A stretch of 5,535 bases of DNA from Sphingobacterium sp. UBA6711 (GTDB lineage: Bacteria; Bacteroidota; Bacteroidia; Sphingobacteriales; Sphingobacteriaceae): NCBI GenBank assembly GCA_002454415.1, contig DKIT01000200.1, positions 79,385 through 84,919 on the forward strand, read 5' to 3'. The notes under the pieces are model-generated. The model was given only the letters and a program-made list of their open reading frames with translations, had not been told where the DNA came from and searched no databases. The translations under genes and the position numbers were made by a program. The stretch's first letter is position 1. Each line of letters opens with the position of its first letter. This document shows positions 1-5,044 of this stretch, piece after piece.

Positions 1-704
1 AATTTAAATTCAACTTTGGCAATTCCGGTGCTAAGGGACAGGGCATCTTTTACGTAGTTTTCCAAAACACTTTTATAGGTCAGTGTATTGCGATCCAATT
101 GATAGATGTATTTTGATTTGACAATGATATAGAGATTCTGATCTTCAAAAACTTGTAACTTGACATCACTGCTTGATAATTCAACTGGAGTCTCCATGAG
201 CGCTTTGACCCATTCTTTTTTACCGGTCTTCGGATCGAAAAGACCTATATATACCTTATTGTCTTTGCCTTCCTTGTGTCTGGTTCTAAAGGTCCCTACA
301 TTGCCGACAACAACTACATGTGGATTGTTGTTTTTGTCTAAAAATAACAGGTTGCTTGCGTAGTTCCATTCCAGTGGTTCGACCTCTTCTTTCTCCTTGG
401 GCGTATTGGATGCGCTGTAAGTTGAATAATTCGGCTCTGTTTTTTTGGAAAATATAGAACTCAATACACCGATCAGAAACATTAGCGCAATAAAACCTAC
501 TACAGCAAATAGCACAATCCGGATCGCTTTATATTGATCTTGATTGTTGCGCGGGTAGTTATAATTGTGGTTGATGTTGATATCATCACTATCTAAAAAA
601 AATTCTGTTCCACAACTGTTACATTTATAGTAATCAGGTCGAATTGTGGTCACTTTTATACTGCCACAATGAGGACATTTGATCGCTTTGATGCTCTTCG
701 CCAT
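1..704 (-). CDS. Zinc-ribbon, single-pass membrane protein with probable PQQ-like beta-propeller (partial, C-terminus off window)
   Basis: The minus strand is open from an ATG at 704 to the left edge (234 complete codons, no stop), so the gene is partial at its 3' end. Residues 10-13 (CPHC) and 28-31 (CNSC) form a two-knuckle zinc ribbon. An Asn/Asp-rich linker follows, then a hydrophobic membrane span at about 61-85 and a Lys/Glu-rich linker. The rest has beta-strand patterning with phrases such as FDPKTGKKEW and YQLDRNTL, typical of PQQ-like or WD-like propeller blades (family knowledge; the fold is inferred). A cytoplasmic zinc ribbon with an extracytoplasmic propeller is the most likely layout. 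The function is unknown; a sensor, scaffold or envelope-assembly role is possible. The ATG was chosen because the zinc ribbon begins right after it. It is divergent from the BlaI-type gene, and no consensus Bacteroidota -7 box is visible upstream. Confidence 0.8.
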   Translation of the reverse strand, partial: MAKSIKAIKCPHCGSIKVTTIRPDYYKCNSCGTEFFLDSDDININHNYNYPRNNQDQYKAIRIVLFAVVGFIALMFLIGVLSSIFSKKTEPNYSTYSASNTPKEKEEVEPLEWNYASNLLFLDKNNNPHVVVVGNVGTFRTRHKEGKDNKVYIGLFDPKTGKKEWVKALMETPVELSSSDVKLQVFEDQNLYIIVKSKYIYQLDRNTLTYKSVLENYVKDALSLSTGIAKVEFK

Positions 705-1021
705 TTGTTATTTTTTGTATCTATTTTGAATCACTCTGTCTAGGTTTTTATTCCTGATAAAACATATCGGTATGCTAAAAGGAAACTATAGACTGAAGAA
801 AGTTAAAAATTAAAATGGAAGTACAACAAATTTTCGGCCAGTCAACTCATATTCGTGGGGATTAGTTTTAAATACGTCAAAAAAATGAGCGATTGGTAAC
901 AGGCTATAGAATAGTTGGCTGATAACTACATACATCAGTTAAAACAAAAAGTGTTAAAATATTTTTTCGTTTACGAATTATTCGTAGATTAGTGAAAGAT
1001 TAGTAAAACGAGGATTAAGAA
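705..1021. other. Divergent intergenic region
   Basis: This AT-rich 317-bp spacer separates two divergently transcribed genes. I see no coding sequence or RNA gene in it. The recognisable content lies at its right end: the 972-986 dyad and imperfect -7-like boxes (960-967 TATTTTTT; 985-992 TAGATTAG). For the leftward gene I find no exact TAnnTTTG element on the minus strand. Confidence 0.7.
972..986. promoter_or_regulatory. Candidate operator for the BlaI-family repressor (autoregulation)
   Basis: The sequence TACGAAT-T-ATTCGTA is a perfect 7-bp inverted repeat around one central base, ending 35 bases before the regulator's ATG. BlaI/MecI-family dimers bind dyads with TAC...GTA outer ends and usually repress their own operon (family knowledge). 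The dyad sits between or overlaps two imperfect -7-like boxes, TATTTTTT at 960-967 and TAGATTAG at 985-992. A bound dimer would therefore block transcription from either. A short direct repeat, AGATTAGT at 986-993 and 997-1004, lies just downstream with an 11-bp period. That this is the bound site is inference. Confidence 0.55.
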
Positions 1022-1384
1022 ATGGAAAAGTTAACAGCACAAGAAGAACAAGCCATGCAATCTATTTGGAGTCTCAATGGAGGTTTTATCAAGGAGATCT
1101 TGGATAATATAAAGGGCGAGAAGATGCCGTATACGACATTGGCTTCTACGGTGAAAAACTTGGAGCGTAAAGATTTTGTAAAAGCGGTGCGTTACGCGAA
1201 TGCCAAACGCTATGAGCCAATGGTGAGCGAAGAGGATTATAAGGCTAAGTTTATGAACTCCTTCGTCGGGGATTACTTCAAAAATTCTTATAAGGAGATG
1301 GTTTCCTTTTTTGTACAGGAGGAGAAACTGACTGCCGACGAACTTAAGGAGATTATGGATATGATCAAGCATAATAAATCTTAG
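1022..1384 (+). CDS. BlaI/MecI/CopY-family transcriptional repressor
   Basis: This 120-residue protein has the usual family length. The N-terminal winged helix spans about residues 3-70: LTAQEEQAMQSIW opens helix 1, the recognition-helix region is around PYTTLASTVKNLERK (36-50), and the wing is around VRYANAKRYEPMVS. The C-terminal dimerisation helices include MVSFFVQEEKLTADELKEI (93-111), very like the tail of BlaI and MecI. In staphylococcal BlaI/MecI the protease cuts between Asn101 and Phe102; by my alignment from memory the equivalent pair here is Phe96-Phe97, so the Asn is absent. AGGA at 1011-1014 is a plausible ribosome binding site, 7 bases before the ATG. The gene ends 4 bases before the M56 protease start and should be co-transcribed with it. 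It probably represses its own operon; other targets are not visible. The association with beta-lactams is not supported. Confidence 0.93.
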   Translation: MEKLTAQEEQAMQSIWSLNGGFIKEILDNIKGEKMPYTTLASTVKNLERKDFVKAVRYANAKRYEPMVSEEDYKAKFMNSFVGDYFKNSYKEMVSFFVQEEKLTADELKEIMDMIKHNKS

Positions 1385-1388
1385 TGGT

Positions 1389-3164
1389 ATGGAAAGTCTA
1401 CTGACCTATATTATACAAGTCAACCTGCTGTTGGGTATTATCTATTTAGGATATATCGGACTATTGAAAGGACTAACATTCTATATGTTGAATAGGATCT
1501 ATTTTCTAATTGGTGGCCTATTTGCTTTTGTTTATCCATTTTTAAATTTAAAATCCTTACTCATACAACAGGGGCTGAATGTGGGGCTAGTAGGCGAGCG
1601 AATTTCGTTTTATTTCGTTGAGCAGGAAGTTCAGCATCAATTGACGCTAGGTAAGCTCTTAGAAATTCTTTTTGTCCTGGGAGCAGTTTTCTTATTCTTG
1701 AAGTTTGCTCTTCAGTTATTGAGCTTATTGAGGATTCATCTGAACTCGAGAGCTGATCAGTGGCGGTCCTATCTCTTTCGGAATGTCATCATTCCCATAG
1801 TTCCATTCTCATTTTTGAATAAAATTTATGTCAATAAGGAACAGCATTTGGATGCTGAGCTGAAAGATATTTTTAAGCATGAGGATATTCATGTGAAAGG
1901 CCTTCACAGTCTGGATATTTTATTGTTTGAAGTAATATTGGTGTGTTGTTGGTACAATCCTTTCGTCTGGTTCATGCGCAGGGCCATTCGCCAAAATTTA
2001 GAGTTCTTGACTGATCAACAAGTGCTCGATAAAGGAATTGACAAGCAGACGTATCAATATAGCCTGTTGAAAGTGTCCAAAAAGGGCACTTCAATAGGAT
2101 TGAGCAATCAATTTAATTTTAAACTATTAAAACGTCGTATTATGATGATGAACAAGAAAAGGTCATCCCGGATAGAATTAAGTAAATATGCATTTCTGTT
2201 ACCCGTATTTTTGTTGACTGGAGCTGCATTTACGGTAAGTAAAGCTGAGGGCAGTATTGAAGGGGTAGTGGAGAAAGCCAATGAAACTCCTGTTATTAAG
2301 CTGGACAATGATCTGCAAGTTGATGTTTCCTTGCCAGTGAAGATGGTCAGTACGCTGAATAAGCCGATAAAGGAAAATTTGCCTACGAGTCAGATGACAA
2401 CAGATACCTTGAAGTCAAAAGCTGTAGTAGATACTATTCATTTTCGGGCTAATGTGGCACCGGGGGCCGAACCGCTTTACATTGTGGAAGGGAAGGAGGT
2501 TAATTCGACTATTATGTCTGCTATCCCAGCAGCGGAAATCGAATCGATCGATGTGATCAAAGATAATGGGAAGACAATATATGGCGAAAAAGGCAAAAAT
2601 GGTGTCGTCATTGTTGCTTTGAAGAAGAATGATTCGCCGAATATGATGAATCAGGCACTTACCTTTACTTATGATAAAAACGAGGATGGGGCTACTGCTA
2701 GCAAGACGAAGAAAAAGGGGCAACTTTCGGAAGTTGTTGTTACTGGGTATAAATCTAAAGATGCGAGCGAATCTAAACTCAAGGGCGGGGTACAAGGAAT
2801 TGCAATCAATGTGACGGGACAAGCTACAGATCGCGAACCGGGCAAGTTTGGTGCCCGTAGTATTGGTGGGATCAAGGGGGATCCACTATTTGTTGTCGAC
2901 GGGAAAACTATCGTGGATAAAAAGATCAATGAGTTGGATCCGAATACAATTGATAACATTACAATCTTAAAGGATAAAAAAGCCACTGCGCTATACGGTG
3001 ATCAGGCAAAGAATGGTGTCGTCATTATTACAACCAAGACGTATGCAAAGGAACATCCTGAAGCAGTGCCTTCTGAGGTAACGGATCGCCTGTCAGGAAA
3101 AGTGAAAATGGTCATCAAGGGAGAGTTGGATAAAGAAAAAGGTGAAGTTGCCAAGGAAAAATAG
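1389..3164 (+). CDS. BlaR1/MecR1-like M56 metalloprotease sensor with two TonB-plug-like extracytoplasmic segments
   Basis: This is a 591-residue polytopic membrane protease. Hydrophobic spans lie near residues 5-27, 32-54, 87-114 and 265-283, with another hydrophobic stretch near 175-197. The zinc-protease domain carries HEDIH (164-168; two zinc ligands and the catalytic Glu) and a downstream NPFVWFMRRAIRQNLEFLTD region whose Glu205 is the likely third ligand. This matches BlaR1/MecR1. There is no penicillin-binding sensor domain. After the last span, the envelope part (about 284-591) has two segments like the SusC/TonB-receptor plug: PLYIVEGKEV (362-371) to NGVVIVALKK (404-413), and DPLFVVDGKTI (498-508) to NGVVIITTK (542-550). 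Between them is LSEVVVTGYK (446-455), a SusC-type signature. No beta-barrel follows, so it is not a receptor. It probably senses an envelope signal and inactivates the upstream repressor (inference). The start is the ATG 4 bases after that gene; no Shine-Dalgarno is evident. Confidence 0.9.
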   Translation: MESLLTYIIQVNLLLGIIYLGYIGLLKGLTFYMLNRIYFLIGGLFAFVYPFLNLKSLLIQQGLNVGLVGERISFYFVEQEVQHQLTLGKLLEILFVLGAVFLFLKFALQLLSLLRIHLNSRADQWRSYLFRNVIIPIVPFSFLNKIYVNKEQHLDAELKDIFKHEDIHVKGLHSLDILLFEVILVCCWYNPFVWFMRRAIRQNLEFLTDQQVLDKGIDKQTYQYSLLKVSKKGTSIGLSNQFNFKLLKRRIMMMNKKRSSRIELSKYAFLLPVFLLTGAAFTVSKAEGSIEGVVEKANETPVIKLDNDLQVDVSLPVKMVSTLNKPIKENLPTSQMTTDTLKSKAVVDTIHFRANVAPGAEPLYIVEGKEVNSTIMSAIPAAEIESIDVIKDNGKTIYGEKGKNGVVIVALKKNDSPNMMNQALTFTYDKNEDGATASKTKKKGQLSEVVVTGYKSKDASESKLKGGVQGIAINVTGQATDREPGKFGARSIGGIKGDPLFVVDGKTIVDKKINELDPNTIDNITILKDKKATALYGDQAKNGVVIITTKTYAKEHPEAVPSEVTDRLSGKVKMVIKGELDKEKGEVAKEK

Positions 3165-3183
3165 GTAACGGTGAAATTGGAGT

Positions 3184-3215
3184 AGGGCGATCAATAAGAA
3201 AGATCGCCTTATTTA
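3184..3215 (+). terminator. Intrinsic terminator of the BlaI-M56 operon
   Basis: GGCGATC (3186-3192) pairs perfectly with GATCGCC (3202-3208) across a 9-base loop. Two more pairs are possible outside (A-T and a G-T wobble). The stem is followed by TTATTTA. It starts 19 bases after the M56 stop codon, which fits transcription termination on the plus strand. Confidence 0.75.
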
Positions 3216-3239
3216 TGAAATTTTTGAAGAAGAGATTGC

Positions 3240-3277
3240 TGTCGTTGTGATCCAAGCACTGGCGCATTACAACGACA
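3240..3277. repeat. Inverted repeat/hairpin between convergent genes
   Basis: TGTCGTTGT (3240-3248) is perfectly complementary to ACAACGACA (3269-3277). The stem extends to 12 pairs in plus-strand RNA through one G-U wobble, with a 14-base loop. It lies 6 bases beyond the pth stop codon. There is no clear U-run on either side, so it is an atypical terminator at best; it could be a 3'-end stabilising hairpin for the pth mRNA or a backstop for the convergent operon. Confidence 0.55.
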
Positions 3278-3283
3278 AGTAAC

Positions 3284-3847
3284 TTATTTAGTATTGAGAT
3301 TGGTCATCGTTAGTTCGATGCCGATATTGACAAAACTTTGGATCATTTTAACAGAATGGTCAATTAAAGCCGGAAGTTCAGCTTGTTCTTCTTTGTCAAA
3401 AGGACCAAGGACATAATCTACTTGTCGTCCTTTAGGGTAATTATCTCCGATACCAAAGCGCAAACGGGGATACACCTGTCCGCCACAGAGTTGCTCAATG
3501 GATTTGAGTCCATTATGTCCAGCACTACTACCTTTGGGTTTCATGCGTAAAGAACCAAATGGGATCGCTAAGTCATCCACAATCACTAATACGTTCTGGA
3601 TAGGAACTTTGCATTGTTGCATATAGTAATTGACAGCTTTGCCACTCAAATTCATATAGGTGGTTGGTTTTATTACGGTTACATTGTGGCCCCTTTGCTT
3701 AAATTCGCTATAATACGCTAGTTTTAGCAAAGAAAAACTGGCGCCCGCTTGTTTGACAAGCTCATCGGCAACCATAAAACCAATATTATGTCTTGTATCA
3801 GCATATTCACTGCCAATATTCCCCAATCCAACGATAAGATAATTCAT
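3284..3847 (-). CDS. pth: Peptidyl-tRNA hydrolase
   Basis: This cytosolic enzyme cleaves the ester bond between the peptide and the tRNA in peptidyl-tRNAs released by stalled ribosomes, recycling tRNA. At 187 residues it has the normal length for bacterial Pth. The key positions are present: Asn10 and catalytic His20 in LGNIGSEYADTRHNIGF, Met65-Asn66 in TTYMNLSGK, Asp91 in VDDLAIPFG, and His111-Asn112 in GSSAGHNGL. These correspond to E. coli N10, H20, M67-N68, D93 and H113-N114. The ATG at 3847 puts the conserved start MNYLIVGLGN at the extreme N-terminus. It lies downstream of rplY on the same strand, a conserved neighbourhood, but a strong terminator separates them and a -7-like box sits 4 bases before its ATG. 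It probably has its own transcription start. Confidence 0.97.
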   Translation of the reverse strand: MNYLIVGLGNIGSEYADTRHNIGFMVADELVKQAGASFSLLKLAYYSEFKQRGHNVTVIKPTTYMNLSGKAVNYYMQQCKVPIQNVLVIVDDLAIPFGSLRMKPKGSSAGHNGLKSIEQLCGGQVYPRLRFGIGDNYPKGRQVDYVLGPFDKEEQAELPALIDHSVKMIQSFVNIGIELTMTNLNTK

Positions 3848-3851
3848 GACG

Positions 3852-3859
3852 CAAAAATA
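3852..3859 (-). promoter_or_regulatory. Candidate -7 promoter element for pth (possible leaderless start)
   Basis: On the minus strand this reads TATTTTTG, an exact match to the Bacteroidota -7 consensus TAnnTTTG, and it ends 4 bases before the pth ATG. At the usual 19-base spacing the -33 region would fall in the terminator stem and U-tail (CTTT at 3882-3879), a poor match to TTTG; the nearest real TTTG (3877-3874) is only 14 bases away. If the box is used, transcription would start at or next to the ATG. The sequence is also AT-rich terminator tail, so chance is possible. Confidence 0.4.
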
Positions 3860-3869
3860 AAAATTTTAA

Positions 3870-3901
3870 TAAACAAAAAAAGCACCGAATTTCGGTGCTT
3901 T
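3870..3901 (-). terminator. Intrinsic terminator of rplY
   Basis: On the minus strand AAAGCACCGAA pairs with TTCGGTGCTTT (stem arms at 3879-3889 and 3891-3901; in practice a GC-rich stem with a small loop). A T-run of about seven and further T-rich sequence follow at once. It begins 29 bases after the rplY stop and is a strong rho-independent terminator. It separates rplY from pth transcriptionally, although read-through into pth is possible. Confidence 0.92.
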
Positions 3902-3929
3902 CTGTAGTATTTTAAGAATCTTATTCAGA

Positions 3930-4526
3930 TTATTTTTTACCACCTTTAGATGCTTTAGCTGCTTCTTGTTCAGCTTGACGCAATGCACGTGACATGATTA
4001 CTGATACGATAGTATCATCAGCGTTGTTCAATACTTTTGCGTTTTCCAATTGGATTTGACCTACGCGAACTGATTTACCAACTTCTAAAGATTCCATTGG
4101 TACAGCAATTTCTTGTGGTAAGTTTGCAGGTAATGCTTTTACGCGTAATTTGCGTAATTTTTGAACTAATTTACCCCCCATTTTAACACCTGGAGAAGTT
4201 CCTGTCAATTTGATAGGAATATTTAATGATACTTCTTTATCATCAAATAACTCTAAAAAGTCAATGTGAGTTACTAAGTCAGTTAATGGGTGGAATTGTG
4301 CGTCTTGAACGATAGCTCTTTTTGTTTGACCATTAACGTTTAATTCTACGATTACAACGTCAGCAGTGTAAAGAACTGGTTTCAAATCAGCTGCGGATAC
4401 AGAAAGAGCAGTTTGTTCTTTACCTCCGTAAAGTACTGCTGGTACTAAACCTTGGTAACGTAACTCTTTCGCATCTCTTTTCCCTACGTTCTGTCTTACA
4501 GAACCGCTAATAGCAATTGATTTCAT
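3930..4526 (-). CDS. rplY: Large-subunit ribosomal protein bL25 (Ctc/TL5 form)
   Basis: bL25 binds 5S rRNA in the central protuberance of the 50S subunit. The 198-residue product is the long, two-domain Ctc/TL5 form rather than the about 95-residue E. coli form. The N-terminal 5S-binding domain (about 1-90) opens with the typical IAISGSVRQNVGKRDAKELR and GLVPAVLYGG and includes QDAQFHPLTDLVTHIDFLE (74-92). The C-terminal TL5 beta domain (about 95-185) contains LTGTSPGVKMGGKLVQ and a LEVGKSVRVGQI phrase. The tail is Lys/Ala-rich and ends in GGKK. The ATG at 4526 precedes the conserved N-terminus. It has its own promoter about 30 bases upstream and its own terminator, so it is probably a single-gene transcript. 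It sits between prs and pth, the order commonly conserved in bacteria. Confidence 0.96.
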   Translation of the reverse strand: MKSIAISGSVRQNVGKRDAKELRYQGLVPAVLYGGKEQTALSVSAADLKPVLYTADVVIVELNVNGQTKRAIVQDAQFHPLTDLVTHIDFLELFDDKEVSLNIPIKLTGTSPGVKMGGKLVQKLRKLRVKALPANLPQEIAVPMESLEVGKSVRVGQIQLENAKVLNNADDTIVSVIMSRALRQAEQEAAKASKGGKK

Positions 4527-4553
4527 CTTTTAATTTTTTATAAATTTGAGGTG

Positions 4554-4584
4554 CAAAGATAATTTAATTTTTGATATTATCAAA
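4554..4584 (-). promoter_or_regulatory. Bacteroidota-type promoter of rplY
   Basis: On the minus strand TTTG (4584-4581) and TATCTTTG (4561-4554) are separated by exactly 19 bases. This matches the Bacteroidota primary-sigma consensus TTTG-N19-TAnnTTTG fully. Transcription should start near 4547-4550, giving a leader of about 20-25 bases that is A/T-rich and lacks a strong Shine-Dalgarno, as is common in this phylum. Confidence 0.85.
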
Positions 4585-4964
4585 AAATACGATCGATATT
4601 CGCTCGGAAACAGCCACTTATTCAAGATCTTCGACTTTTCCATGTTCATGACTGTGCTCATTCAACTTTGCTTGTTTAGCCTAATGTATGATCAAATTGA
4701 TACCATTTCCTGGATTAAAACCGAAATAAGACTCTTCTAACAGGGAAATAACAGGGGGTTAACAGGGATTTACCCCTGTTAACCCCCTGTTATACCCTTG
4801 TTAATCCCCTATAAATACCTTGTTAATAGAAGAGTTGATATAAATCAAGTGTTAACTTGTATACGCGTTAAAAATGCTGCTCTTGCTGTTAAAAGGTAGG
4901 GATCAAGCGGAATAGTGCTTTTAAATGTTTGTCGCTTTTAAAAAAGGGTGGGCTGGTGCCATAC
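4585..4964. other. Intergenic region between prs and rplY
   Basis: This 380-bp stretch between the rplY promoter and the prs terminator has no convincing gene. Its main content is the 11-bp repeat array at 4731-4835, described separately. Minor items are a 5-bp inverted repeat, CAAGT-GTTA-ACTTG, at 4846-4859 and a direct repeat of GCTTTTAAA near 4917-4925 and 4934-4942. Nothing else can be assigned. Confidence 0.65.
4731..4835. repeat. Palindromic array of eight 11-bp units bounded by 9-bp inverted repeats
   Basis: From 4738 to 4825 the sequence divides into eight consecutive 11-bp units. Three read TAACAGGGnnn (4738, 4749, 4760) and five are the inverted form nnCCCTGTTA (4771, 4782, 4793, 4804, 4815), the outer ones degenerating. 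The inner units make a perfect 20-bp inverted repeat (4748-4767 with 4774-4793) around a 6-base loop. Outside, ACTCTTCTA (4731-4739) and TAGAAGAGT (4827-4835) are perfect inverted copies. An 11-bp period is close to one helical turn, so every unit would face the same side of the DNA. It lies about 150 bp upstream of the rplY promoter. No T-run follows the stem, so it is not a standard terminator. The function is unknown. Confidence 0.9.
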
Positions 4965-5011
4965 AAAAAGGACTCTGGTCGTTCAGCCGAATGCTTCCCA
5001 TACCAGAGTCC
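4965..5011 (-). terminator. Intrinsic terminator of prs
   Basis: On the minus strand GGACTCTGGT (5011-5002) pairs perfectly over 10 bp with ACCAGAGTCC (4979-4970), followed by TTTTTG. The 22-base loop can hold a small inner stem (AGC/GCT). It starts 33 bases after the prs stop codon, so it is well placed to end prs transcription before the array and rplY. Confidence 0.8.
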
Positions 5012-5013
5012 AA

Positions 5014-5040
5014 TATCTAGAATCTAAAATCTAAAACTCA
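5014..5040. repeat. Short degenerate tandem repeat (AATCTAAA-type)
   Basis: Between the prs stop and its terminator the plus strand reads as successive near-copies of ATCTAAA: ATCTAGA, ATCTAAA, ATCTAAA, then ACTCAAA. It is a low-complexity stretch of about 27 bp that would be transcribed as part of the prs 3' untranslated region. Confidence 0.5.
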
Positions 5041-5044
5041 AAAC

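Noticed and set aside
160..363. Plus-strand open frame opposite the zinc-ribbon gene
   Set aside because: It is antisense to a continuous frame with clear zinc-ribbon, membrane and propeller-like features; its own translation is low in domain signal.
923..941. Second operator dyad TAACT-N9-AGTTA
   Set aside because: The arms are only 5 bp with a wide gap, and it does not share the half-site of the 972-986 dyad; it is expected by chance in AT-rich DNA.
2415..2822. Minus-strand open frame inside the M56 gene
   Set aside because: The plus-strand frame encodes recognisable plug-like motifs across the same bases; the antisense translation resembles nothing.
1022..3164. Beta-lactam resistance regulatory locus (blaI-blaR1)
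   Set aside because: The protease lacks a penicillin-binding sensor domain and no beta-lactamase gene is present in the window; the family name does not imply this function.
4546..4740. Plus-strand open frame of 64 codons between prs and rplY
   Set aside because: It begins with TTG inside the rplY promoter, runs antisense to it, shows no recognisable domain and ends inside the repeat array. It is most likely chance in AT-rich DNA.
4748..4793. Terminator formed by the 20-bp inverted repeat
   Set aside because: There is no T-run on either side, and prs already has its own terminator about 170 bases earlier in its direction of transcription.
4738..4825. CRISPR array
   Set aside because: The repeats are only 11 bp, are contiguous, and come in both orientations without unique spacers.
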